Origin: Chelonoidis abingdonii
Taxonomy: Eukaryota; Chordata; Testudines; Testudinidae
NCBI RefSeq assembly: GCF_003597395.2
Contig: NC_133777.1
Location: 59,241,163 to 59,305,162 of the forward strand
Direction of reading: 5' to 3'
DNA: 64,000 bases
The translations under genes and the position numbers were made by a program. Each line of letters opens with the position of its first letter. Position 1 is the first letter of the stretch. The notes beneath the pieces were generated by a model. That model saw only the letters and a program-made list of their open reading frames with translations. It was not told the origin of the DNA and did no database searches. This document shows, one piece after another, positions 48,301 to 60,534 of the stretch.

Positions 48301-51300
48301 ATATTCTCTAGGACAGGGGGTTCTCAAACTGGGGGGTCAGGACCTTCAGGGGGGTCATGAGATTATTACATGGGAGGATCACAAGCTGTCAACCTCCATC
48401 CCAAACCCCACTTTGCCTCCAGCATTTATAATAGTGTTAAATATATAAAAAAGCATTTTTAATTTATAAGAGGGTTTGCTATGTGAAAGGGGTCACCAGT
48501 ACAAAAGTTTGAGACCCACTGCTCTAGGACAAAGGGGTGATCATCTAAAGTGGTATACACAGGACCAGCTATAGGTTTTTTGCCACCCCAAGAAAAAACA
48601 TTTTTGGCTGCTCCCCACCCCAGCCCTGGGCTCTCAATGTCCCACCCCTACCAGTGCCCTCCTCCACCCACCTTCCCTGCCGCCCTAGCCTGGGCTCGCC
48701 CCCCACCAGTGCTGACTCCACCCGGTCCCCCCTTACCTCCAGCCGGTCCGGCACTGGCAGGGTTGGGGTAAGCAGTGTGACTCCCAGGCCGCACCTCAGC
48801 CCAGGGTCCCTCCAGCCAGGGCTCCCACCTCCAGGACTGACCAGGACCCAGGAGGGCAGAGCCGGGGAACCAGGGGACTGCCCCAGCAGGGGGCTGAGAA
48901 GCTGGGGCAGGGTAGCCCCAAAGGGAGAGGAACCCCAGAGAGTGGGACACAGGCCCTGCACGGCAGCTCCCTGCCCTCTTTGGCCCCACTGCTGCTGCTG
49001 CTGCTGCTTCTGGCCGCCCTGCCACAGTACCTGGGTGGCTTGGGCCGCTTCACCCAGCCCCAGCTGCAGCACTGGGTGGCGACTGCCCTGCAGCACCTGC
49101 AGGTGGCTCAGTGTGCCCCACTGGATGGCCCCCAGCCCAAGTGTCCCCTGCTCGGAGGCTGCCTGGCCCACCCACAAGGTGTGGGTGCTGCTCCACTGCA
49201 GCATGATCTGCAGCAGCCCCAGGGCACCCCCCACGCACGACGTGCTGCTGCTGCCTGGGCTGGCTCTAGACTTTTGCTACCAGAAGCACACAAAAAATGA
49301 TGGCCGGAATGCCGCCCTTGAAAATGTGCCACCCCAAGAACATGCTTGGTTTGCTGGTGCCTAGAGCCAGGCCTGGGTATACATAATGCTATGTCACATG
49401 CCATGGCTGGAACAATTGGTTTCAGATGATCATGCAATAAACCTGGACTTTCTGAAGAGGACTTTGATGTACCAGTGAAAAAGGCAGAAGCATATAAGCA
49501 GGGAAATATTTGAGAACATAAATGGCAGATAGGAATTTTCCAGGCCATGGCAAAATGTGACCATGAGATCTAAATCAACTCCCTGGCCAATGAAGCAGAG
49601 GAACTGGAAGTCGCAAAGTATAACAGTCTGCCTTCTGCCTACAGAGCCATCCCATGATAAATAAGGCGATGGGTTTGTCACACCAGATTTTTCTCTAAAT
49701 TTTCTTTTAGCTGTTTGTGCAGCTCCATCATCCAGGCACATCAGTTGTCAGGGAAGTCAGGGCCCTTGGCCATCTCTCTTAACCATGTTCTGTGGGTGGA
49801 TGTCCAGAGCACAGCTTCAGAGGCACTTTTGTCAGTATGACAGCAATACCTTCACTTGATTCCCTGGTATAGAAGTCAGAGCACAGACTCCTGCAGTGGC
49901 AGTAACAGCAGTCAATGGGGTGACAAAGTCAACATATGACTTTTGTCTAGACAAGTCTATGATGTTTAGGTTACTTAAATAGGAAGTACCAGTTTTGTCC
50001 GAGCAGTGTCAGCAGTTATGGTTAACTGTGAGGAAGCAAGAAGGGTATGAAATGTGTGTCATGAACTCATCTTCTGTCATGTAGCTATGAACTCAAAAGT
50101 GGGCCAGTTGTTGCATGTATTTTTCCAGTGAAAATGGGCTAGGTTTCATGAAGAATTTCATGGAGGGATGTGGATTTTCTTAGTGAAAATGGGCTGTTTT
50201 CAAGTGAAGAAGGGTTCACACTGAAAACTCATGGAAACTTATGGCTTCCACCCAATGTCAGTGCCCAAGTCACCATTGAATTTTTGTATTTTGAGTGGTG
50301 GAAACAGCAGTAACAGAGACAGCCACATTACAGTCTACCAGCAGCAAACTATTATGACCCACATATTTTGAACTCTGCAGATTTCTACATAAAAACAAAT
50401 GTTCAGATATTTTCTGAGTAACATAGATCGTTCCTGGTGTTATGAATGAAACGGCCAATCCTGAGTGCCTTACTCATGGTTAGCGAGTACAGGGTGTATA
50501 CAACCCTGAATAAACTGCGATATGTGCTCACACCATACCTGGGGTGCAGAAATCCTATCTTCAGTGGTGCAACATACTCCTATCTGCCTGCCTTTCCCGC
50601 TCTGTGAGCTAGCACACATGGGAGAGCATGGAGCCATGCTCTCCTCATCCCCTTTTGGGGTGGACTGGGCCCCAGAGCCAGAGGAATGAAGCAATTCTGA
50701 TTCGCTCTTTATATGGGATGAGAAGCTCCTTGTGCCATTGTGTAATGGCCACCCACATTGTTGTCACCCAGCATACCAGAAAAATCAGCTGTCATTAAAA
50801 AATCTTAATATAAACCATAAATAGTAGAGTAGATGTCTACAATTTAGGGTATGTCTACACTACCCGCCAGATTGGCGGGCAGTGATCGATCCAGCGGGGA
50901 TCGATTTATCGCATCTAGTCTAGGTGCGATAAATCAACCCCCGAGCCCTCTCCTGTCGACTCCTGTACTCCAGTGCCAAGAGAGGCTCAAGCAGAGTTGA
51001 CGGGGGAGTAGCAACGGTGTAGACCAGGGCTTAGAGATGGCTCTGTACAGCATATGTCTCATCGGTCATGGTATCAAAGGCCTCCTGGCGAAGTGGACGG
51101 ACGTTCAACACTTTGCAGGCTTGGTCCCTGTGTGCAGTGAGCCTCTTCAACTCCCATTGACTCAAAGGGTCACTCAGCTTCTTGCAAGATTAAAGGGCCC
51201 ATAAGGGGCTTTCTGTGCTTTAACCAGAAAAAGGGACCTACCCTATAAACACAATTTAAACTACCTTGCAGGAATAGGGCTATGAAGTTTAATCCTGTCG

Positions 51301-54300
51301 CTCCAGTCTAAGAGTGAACTCCTACGCCCACTGAAGTCAATGGCAGAACTTCTGTTGACTTCACTGAGGCCAGGACTTCTCCCTAGAGTGACTTATTGAA
51401 AGGGGGCATTTCATATTTTCTAATAAAAATTTGTATTGTTTTCTCCAAAGTCAAGCAGTAGAAATTTGGACCCCTACTATGTAGTTACCTACACAAAGTC
51501 CCGCAGTAACAAACCTTTGCCAAAATAGCCACTGATTGGCAGAATTAGAATCTGCATTTGATTTGCCCATGACAATTAAGATGATATTGTCACTAACAGG
51601 ACTTAACAGTAATTTCCATTGTTCTGTGCAGATATTTAATTCTGTGTTACGACTTTTCAGTTTGGTCATAATCAACTCACTGTCTCTTGGAGAATTGTGG
51701 TGTTTGCGATGACTTAATATTGACTGGGTTATTTCAGTGACAAAACATTTACTTGCTGAGATGGGGATTTGAGTGACTAATCCACCATCTTGCCTTAGTC
51801 CTGGTAGTTTCAAGGTTTTGCTCCCATAAATTGATGATATGTGATTGTTTTTGTACTGTGGGTGACTCAAATTTCAATTTCAACCATGCCACTTCGGCCA
51901 AGGTCCTCCCAGGTATTTAAGCTCCTAACTTCCCATTAAATCAGTGGAAGGTAGGAGCCGACATACCTTTTGAGGATCTAGGCCTTAGGGCCCCTTACTT
52001 CAGTGACGGCAGGATCAAGCCCTTCATATTAACTTTCGAACATTGTAAAGCAGAAATGAGTTCAGCACTTTGGTGCCAGAGTCTGCAGACCTTTATTGAT
52101 GACTTTACTGTGACTTCAGTGAGGTTCTCATATGAATAAAATGCTACTTGCTAAATGACTGGTACCTGCAGAATGATTCAAAGCTTTAAAGTGCCTTTTC
52201 TTCTTCTTCTTCCCCTTTTTAGATTTTCATAAATAATGAATGGCAAAATTCTGAGAGTGGGAACATATTCCCAGTGTATAATCCATCGACAGGAGAGCAG
52301 ATCTGTGAGATCCAGGAAGCTGACAAGGTAAAGTATCCCTGTGATATGGTTACACTAGACCAAAACCTATACATCTTACTAGTCCACTCCAGAATCCCCA
52401 CTGATGATAGACGAATCTTTTATTAACCCCTGCCCCCATAGTATGATTATGGTATATTGTCTGTTCGGAAACTTCAGATACCAGCTAATACTCTGTCAGT
52501 ATTTACCTCAGGGCTTTATTGTTCCTTCCTCCTCAACAGGTTGATACGGACAAAGCAGTGAGGGCAGCTCGCCTTGCTTTCTCTCTAGGCTCAGTGTGGA
52601 GGAGAATGGATGCATCGGAAAGAGGCCGTCTCTTGGATAAACTAGCAGACTTGGTTGAAAGAGACAGGGCAATTCTAGCTGTAAGTGGTGTAAGGAGAAA
52701 TCAAAAGTTGTTTTGTGTCTGAACTTTATATTCTGGGAGCAAATAAGTTCATAGATGTGAGTGACATTGGTGTCAGATTGGCAGTATGTCTGAATAGGTT
52801 TTCTATTGAATTAAATGGGCTTTGGATCAGGGTCTGTGTGTGTGTGTAATGCTGACAGACCCCAGTCATCAGCGGACAGGATCGAACCTGGGACCTCTGG
52901 AGTTTAGTGCCTGAGCCTCTACCGCATGAGCTAAAAGGTAACTTTGGCTGTTAGCTAAGACTATAGAGCAAACTAATTTAACTCTCTCTCTTTAAGTGGT
53001 CTCAGTGCCACTAGATGGGACAGAACACCACACCCAGGAAGTGTGTGGATTACATGTGTATTTGTAAATTTGTGTTATGTTCTAAAATAAAAAAATGGAA
53101 AAATGCATAAATCCAATTGTGCAGTAATAATTAATAAAAGGATAGGCGAAATGCTGTGCAGTAGTGAACCAGTAATGCAGTTTAGAAATTATGCTATTTA
53201 GCATAGACATTAAGCTTATAAACTGCAGCATTGTTAATGTCATTTTCTGCATGTCAAGTGCTTTGGAACTAAGCTGGTGAACATCTTAATTCCAGCTTTG
53301 TCAACACTTAAATATCATGTTACCACCAATGTATGCTGTAAAATCACCATGGGGAAAAGGAAGTGGACAACAAACCAAGCTCACTGTGCCTGTCATTTGA
53401 TCTGTATGTCTAGAACCAAATTCTTTGCTGATTTGCATCACAGGCAATGCCGCTGACTTCAGTTTGGGATGTAAGTCAGTGCAGAATTAGGCCCCTACTC
53501 TTCAGTATACAAATTACATTTATGGTCTGTATCTAGTCATGTGTTCCACCTGCTATCTTATCTCCACTGTGCCCATTCATAACAATTTCTGTTAGATAAT
53601 GCTAACAGTTGAAAGTTAGTTAAGCTACTCAACATCTAAGGAAATTTTATTGGATTCTTTTCACTAAACAATCTTAGGGACTCTTAAGAGGATGCCTAAT
53701 AAGATACTGTTGTCAAAGGGAAAATTGAATTAAAATAAGGGCCTTAGCTTGTTAAATTATGATCTTCCCTAGGGGAGAGCTTGTTTATTTGATGGTAATA
53801 AATAAGCTGGCTGTACACTATAGATATCCCAGGCCTCAACAGCAGCCTTGGCAGCCAATTATAGAAAATTTTATATTCACATCAATTATATAAAGAGGAA
53901 TACATCAGTTCTTCTCTCTACAAAGTGAGATAGCTAAGGCAGAGTTACAAAGAGCCCCTTCTCAGCTGTTATCATGAACGTAGCAGATCCTACTTTGACA
54001 GGCATTTTTATCTTGGCTCCTGATTAAAGAAATGTTGTGTTTATGTATTTGAACTAAACAAGTGACTATTAAGTGTACACACACACTCACACTCTTAAAA
54101 TCATAGGGCTTTTAGGGGCTTTGAAAATTACTAGAATTTTTCAAGAAAAATTCTGTATGTTTCAGATCAGCTGAAATATTCAACAAAAGCTTCACTATGC
54201 AACTCTTGAGAAGTCTTTGTTCCTACTAATATTGCCACACACACCCCCACAAAAAAAAACCAAAACAGTAGCAGTAAAAAGGGGTCTTAATAGCTATTGG

Positions 54301-57300
54301 GAAGTTCCTGATGTTGGGGGAAGCCTGGTTTGATCCTCATTACTATTTGTCTGTCACTAGTGTCATTACGTGAGTGGTTGGAGTATTGCAGTCTGCATAG
54401 CCTGATGTGCTACTTTGCTCTTGTCCTCCAGACCATGGAATCGCTGAATAGTGGCAAACCCTTTCTGCAGGCTTTCTATGTAGATCTTCAGGGAGTCATC
54501 AAAACGCTGAGGTATTATGCAGGTTGGGCAGACAAGATTCATGGAATGACCATTCCTGTGGGTAAGTAGAATTCACAGAAGCAGCAGATTCTACCTGCAA
54601 TATGATTCTTCTTTGAAATTTTGTTTAAATATCTACACAAACACGTGGGCAAAATGGAGCAGCCTTGAGACCTATTAGATTATGGAATAATCTCTTGTAG
54701 AAGGTGGAGGAAGCCCTGCAATTGGATTACTTAAAATCAGATTGGAAAATGCACTAGATAATATGCTGTTGAGTACAGTATTAAACTGGCAGTAGGATGG
54801 ATTAGATAATTAGATCACTTACTGTGATTAAAGTCAATGAAAAGCTTCACATGCACATCCAAAGGAATGTTTGGACCCCTATGTATGTGTACCATGAAGT
54901 AAACTACAGATAGCTTTTGATAGCTATATGTAAATATAAATATAACTGTCAAGGTGGATATTATGAACCCTGATGGATTTGAAAATATAGGCATAATTTG
55001 GGCAAATTCTGTGCATAAGCCTTCACACAGCTCTCCTACTGAAGCTACTCCTTACTTTTCACCCCTATTGCCCCTGCTTCTCCAAACGTGTTGTCATGGT
55101 ACAATTCCCCACTCTGAACCTTAGCGTTCAAAAAGATGGGATACCAGCATGAATTCCTCTAAGCTAATTACCAGCTTAGAACCTGTAGCGCTGCCACCAA
55201 CCAGGAATTCTAGTGCCTGGTACACTCTGGTCCCCCCAAAACCTTTCCTAGGGACCCCCAAGACCCAGACCCTCTGGATCTTAACACCAGGAAAGTAAAC
55301 CCTTTCCCCCACCGTAGCCTCTCCCAGGCTTCCCCTCCCTGGGTTACCCTGGAAGATCACTGTGATTCAAACGCCTTGAATCACAAAACAGAGAGGACAA
55401 TTCACCTTCCTCCCTCCTTCTCTTTCCCCCTCTCAGACTCTTCCTGAGAGATACAGGACACAGAGAGACAAGCCTTTCCTCCCCCTCTCCTTTCTCCCCC
55501 AATTCCTGGTGATCCAGACCCTGTCCCTGGGGTCTCACCAGAATAAAAAAACAATCAGATTCAAACAAGAACTTTAATTAAAGAAGAGGTAAAAAATTAT
55601 CTTGTAATTTAAAATGGAATGTACAGGTCTCGTATAGACACTGGAATACCCTCCCTAGCCTACGAATATCAAGTACTAAATTAAAATCCATTTCAAGCAA
55701 AAATACAAATTTGACTCCTCCACAAATGCAACAATTAACACTCCTCCACACAAGTCACAAGTTTGCATTTGCAAATAAAGAAAACAAACATAAGCCTAAC
55801 TCGCCTTATCTACCTAGTACTCACTATTTTGAACTTATAAGAGCCTGTATCAGGGAGATTGGAGAGAAACCTGGTTGCACGTCTGGTCCCTCTGAGCCCC
55901 CAGAGTGAAGAACAACTGAAAACTAACAGCACACACAGAAAATTCCCTCCCTCAAGATTTGAAAGTATCCTGTCCCCTGATTGGGTCTCTGGTCAGGTGA
56001 CAGCCAGGCTTACTGAACTTGTTAACCCTTTACAGTCAAAGAGATATAAAATATTTCTGTGCTATTAACTTTTCTTATCTGTTTATGACACTTGTAGCCT
56101 TAGTTGTGCTCATTTGTGTGGTTTAAAATGGGCATTAGTAATACCCAGCATGCACCAGGATGTGACTATCCAACTCATTTTACTTATTATTCAAACTTGA
56201 TCCAAATTCATAGATACTTTGTGAGAGTTTGAAATTTCATTAGAGCAAAATGTCCATAAATACAAGATACTTTTTTTTTTGTGGTATCTGCTTCCTTCTG
56301 AGGTACAGTGGGATCAGTGGTTAATAATGTTGGTGGGAGAAAAGCTGGGGCATAAGTGGTGGGGAGACGTTATTCTGCTCTTCTATTTTAGTAAAGAGGT
56401 AAGAAAAAGTAGCTGAGTTTTCTTAGCTTTCATTTTTAGCTGACAACCCACTCCCTTTTCATTTTCTTTTGAAAGCATACTAATCAATGGTCTACAACGA
56501 GATTGCCTACAATGGGATATGGCCCATCCACAACTGCGATTAGCAAATATTTCCAGTGGTTGGAGATGGGACGTTAGATGGAGAGGGCTCTGAGTTACTA
56601 CAGAGAATACTTTCCCAGGTATCTGGCTGGTGGGTCTCACTCACATGCTCAGAGTCTAACTGATCACCATGTTTGGAGTAGGAAAGGAATTTTCTCCAAA
56701 ATCAGATTAGCGGGGACCCTAGGAGTTTTCACCTTCTTCTGCAGCATGGGGCATGAGTCACTTGCTGGTTTGAACTAGAGTAAATGGTGGAATCTTTATA
56801 ACCTGAAATCTTTAAATCACAATTTGAGGGCATCAGTAACTCAGCCAGAAGCTATGGGTCTGTGACAGGAGTAGGCGGGTTAGGTTCTGTGGCTTGCAAT
56901 GTGTAGGTCAGACTGGATGATCCATGACAGTCCCTTGTGGCCTTAAACTCTATAAATCAGTGTATTTTCACTAAAGAAGTGGCACTGTAACATTGGGTAA
57001 AAGCTCTTCTGTAAGGACTAAAGAAAATATTGCCATGAAATTCTTTGTGTCCTGCTTTCACTTAAAATTGACACAAGAAATAGTGCAGAGCACACTATAG
57101 ATTCATATATTCAGCAAATTTCCTGCTCCCTAATCCCTTCTTCCCTTGTCAGTGAATGCCTACTCCTCACTTACGAGCCCAGCAGGAATACAGAACTTAA
57201 GTCATTGAGTAAGACGCATTGCCAACTAGGGAGAACAAATACTCTTGTTTATTCCAGTCCTTAAAAATGCAAACAACCAAAGCACTGCAGGAAAGCAGCT

Positions 57301-60300
57301 GTAAAACTGAGTTTGTTAGTGAAGTGGTCTGAGTTCCCGAGGCCACATTTTCAATAAGCCTCCCTAAATACAAACCACAATGGCCTGCACAATTACTGGT
57401 ATCCATATCCTTGTGCAAACGAGGGATTTTCCAGACACAAATGGGTGAAATCTCAATTTCTGAGGGTGCAATTTGGCCCTTTTAAGCTAGCAAGGATTTT
57501 CTTCCTGAATCTGATTCACCCCTGTGTTACTCTGGTAAACTCATGGCTGTCAGTAGAGTTACACAAGTGTAAAGTTAGTTACGCTAGCCTAAAGCTGGAG
57601 TTACCCAGGGATGACTGTTTTCATAGTTACAGTCAACTTGTCAAAGGAAATCAGACTTGACAATAAAACCACCAAAAACCCCCCAAATGATTAAATTTCT
57701 TCCCCCAACCTGGTCTGTTAAATGTGATAATGAATTAGACACCCTGCAGTCCTCTGATGTTTATTTTTGACAAGGTTTTTCTTCTCTAAAATAACTACAG
57801 GCCAGGGAGAGACAGGGAGGAAGGCACTGGATATAGGGGTGGCTAAGAAGGAAGAGTGATCGTTAGAGTCACATTTGTTCCGGTCTCAGTGTTAGGGCTC
57901 CACCCTGCCCTTTGCTCCCAATTGCAAAAACCTATTGATGTCAAGGACAGCAGAATCAGGCCCTGACTAGAAACTGTTAGATTAATAAAGCTATTGCAGA
58001 CCAAAGAGTAGCTGTAGCTACAGTATATGCATATCACAGGTTATAGAACCAATTCTGCTCTGGTTACATCCAGGCTATCACACAATGTGTTTCCAAAGCT
58101 GAGTCTGTCATCTCTGTTTCCTATTTTTATATGTGCCACTATACGAGCCATGTGGTTACATATTAGACCTGCCATATTACCATATATGTGAAAACTAAAT
58201 ACCCAGGACATGGTTTTACTCCTGTGAGAGATCTGGTTAAATACCCTTATGGAAGGTGTTCCAATACCAAAGTAGAGCTCCCTGAATAGAATTATGATTT
58301 TCTAATTGGGAAATTTAAAAAAAGAAAAATCTTTGGGCCAGATCCTCAGCTGCTGTGAACTGGTGGCTCTATTAACGTCAGTGAGCTAGGCCAATTTACA
58401 CCAGCTGAGGATATATTTTTTAAAAAATAACATGCTCTTTTCTTTAAACCTGTTTTAATACAACTTGAAAAAGAGACAAATTCAGTTTGTTTTTCTGCAT
58501 TTATCTTAACGATTTGGTAGAAAAAAATAGGAGAGGTGTCAGATTAGCAGCCTGGCTGAAGTCCCTTACCTACCAAATGGCTACAGTATGGACGGCTACA
58601 GTATGGACTGCAACAATGCAAGCTTCACACATTGTCCTGCCATATGCCGCCACCCTGACCTGGAGGAACCAACTCTAAGGGTCCTACATTTCCTTCTTAC
58701 TCCACGTGCAATTCTTATTCTTGCTGGTGAACATGCACTCCTGCAATATGTCCCATTTGAAACCAAGGGGATGACCCATGTAGGTGTTTGCTAGCATGAG
58801 TAAATGGGCACTCAGTTCAGCTCTCAATTACCACACCCATTTGATCTCCAGTTTCTTTGCTTACTCCCTACAAAGTTGATTGATAATGAATGAGGTGGTG
58901 AACTTCGTGATACAGACGCTTGTCAGCTGAGACCTAGAGGGTGACCTACTTCAGCTCTCAAAGGACATCAGGCAGTGACAACTTCCATTTACTGCTAATC
59001 TGGACTGGATTTGAATCAGTGGCCTAGATGTGGAATGGCATATCCTGTTGCCATTCCCTCACACCGGTCACAATCATGGGAACTTTACAAAGTATCTTTC
59101 AACACATGAATTATGTTAGAAGTCATGAAATTGGTTAACAGGGATGATCCTTTTGGATCTCACAGCTGTCCCTGGAGAGTCTCACCAAACCTAGATCTGT
59201 GTGTTTTCTGCTGAGTAATGGGCTAATAACGCGCACAAAGATATCTAATAATGGCTGTAGTACAACATACCAGAGCCCTGTCTACCAGGGCTAATTCACC
59301 AGGGCTAATTTTGCTGATTTAAGGAGATCCCAGTGGGAAGCTTGTCCTTCAGAAGGGATGGCCAGGGCTAGTGGACAGCCGATTCGCCCTCCCGTGGGGA
59401 TTCAGCGTAAGCTGTCTCAAGTGACAACAGCTCACACTCCTGAAGCAGTTGCAGAAAGGTTCAGGTGCTGCAGAGATTAAAGTCAAGACCTTTGTGCCTG
59501 GCATAGATGGATCTTCTTTCAGTCACTTCGTGTAGGTGTCAGATATACAGACCTCACTCTGGTAGTCTCCTGCCTGCTGACAGCTACTAGGAGAGCACTG
59601 GGGAGAGTGAGTGAGAATTATCACATTTTCACACCATCTTAAAGTAGCAGTGTTTTCATTACTTTGAGGTTTATAAGTTTATATTAAAACTTAAAAGTTT
59701 CATTGTTGCCTGTGTAGTTTCTGAGCACAAGGGATTCAGACTTTTTCACTATTATTGTTCAGTTAAAATGACTAACTTCATCAAACTTAGTTATTCTGCC
59801 ATTTCAAAAACTTGTTTTATGGTGTGCACCAGGAAGCCTAGCGATGCACCTTTGGTATTTCCAACTTCACCTTCACCCTCTGGGTAATTTGAAATCTGCA
59901 GTGATGGCTGAAGGAAATGTTATTAAACATCCCTAATATTTTACCAGAATTGTGAGGTCCATGGATGACCAACATTTAAAGTAGGTGTCAAAAATGGGCA
60001 GTTATTCTGGAGTCTGGCAGCAGCCATGCAAACCTGAGAGGTATCACTGTGAAGAAGACTCTGAGTGAGGGAAGAACGGGCCTTTTATGTCCAATCGAAT
60101 TAACTGCGATGTGGATGACTTCGCAACCATGTTTGGGTTCATTGCAGCGTTACCTCATGGGCCATGAAGTAGTGCAATAATGATGATACAGGGATGGCCA
60201 AATACAAATGGTGCTACTGCCCAGTTACTGTTATATTGTCAGAGACTTTCTGCCTAGGATCAATTTATCTTGGCATTAGCAAGCAAAGACTGGTATTTTC

Positions 60301-60498
60301 ACCTCACGCTTCTATGATTCTTTTAAAAATATGCTCTAAATAGAGCATTGTGATAATTTTGAAATATAACCCAGTCTCTATAGTTCCTTCTGTTCTTTTC
60401 CTTCTGTCTAGCCCAAGCAGACCAAATTGATTCATCAACCATCTTTCTTCTTCCTTCCCCGTGTTACACTCTGTTTCTCTCTCTCTCTTATCTATTAA

Positions 60499-60534
<36 letters not shown>

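Larger units (their letters stand above)
47843..49651 (+). pseudogene. LINE endonuclease and linker, inverted relative to RT, split by hAT elements
   Basis: Plus-strand reading starts [17 protein letters not shown], the GDFNxxxG motif of apurinic-type endonucleases. It passes the W(T)W..N-like [13 protein letters not shown] and the DHILI motif near 48070-48100, then ANSD before a His-poor end (normally SDH). It resumes after the two hAT insertions as [19 protein letters not shown] to SAYRAI at 49651. Several stops interrupt it. The part that should follow (RAI..LAG) is found on the opposite strand at about 47770-47800. Confidence 0.65.
46040..49652 (-). mobile_element. Non-LTR retrotransposon with an inverted 5' segment
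   Basis: The RT part (to about 47840) reads on the minus strand. From 47843 rightward the sequence instead encodes, on the plus strand, the endonuclease of the same kind of element and its linker up to 49651. The order is what 5' inversion by twin priming produces: the 5' end of the inverted segment abuts the RT part, and its 3' end lies outermost. Both break regions share the word acagagccatc (plus 49641-49651; complement at 47780-47790). Two hAT elements (48314-48521, 48560-49375) later inserted into the inverted segment. Two independent insertions in opposite orientation are the alternative. Confidence 0.7.
21679..52222 (+). other. ALDH1A2: ALDH1A2 intron 1, 30.5 kb
   Basis: It begins gtaagt and ends ctttttag. 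TE-poor AT-rich stretches (21700-25550, 34000-39000, 41500-45300) alternate with repeats listed separately. No nested protein gene was recognised. Vertebrate ALDH1A2 is known to carry regulatory elements in its first intron; candidate conserved stretches are given in the findings. Confidence 0.9.

Noticed and set aside
48569..49234. 221-codon minus-strand protein gene
   Set aside because: It lies wholly inside a hAT element with clear ends, is GC-rich, and is also open on the other strand; no domain recognised.
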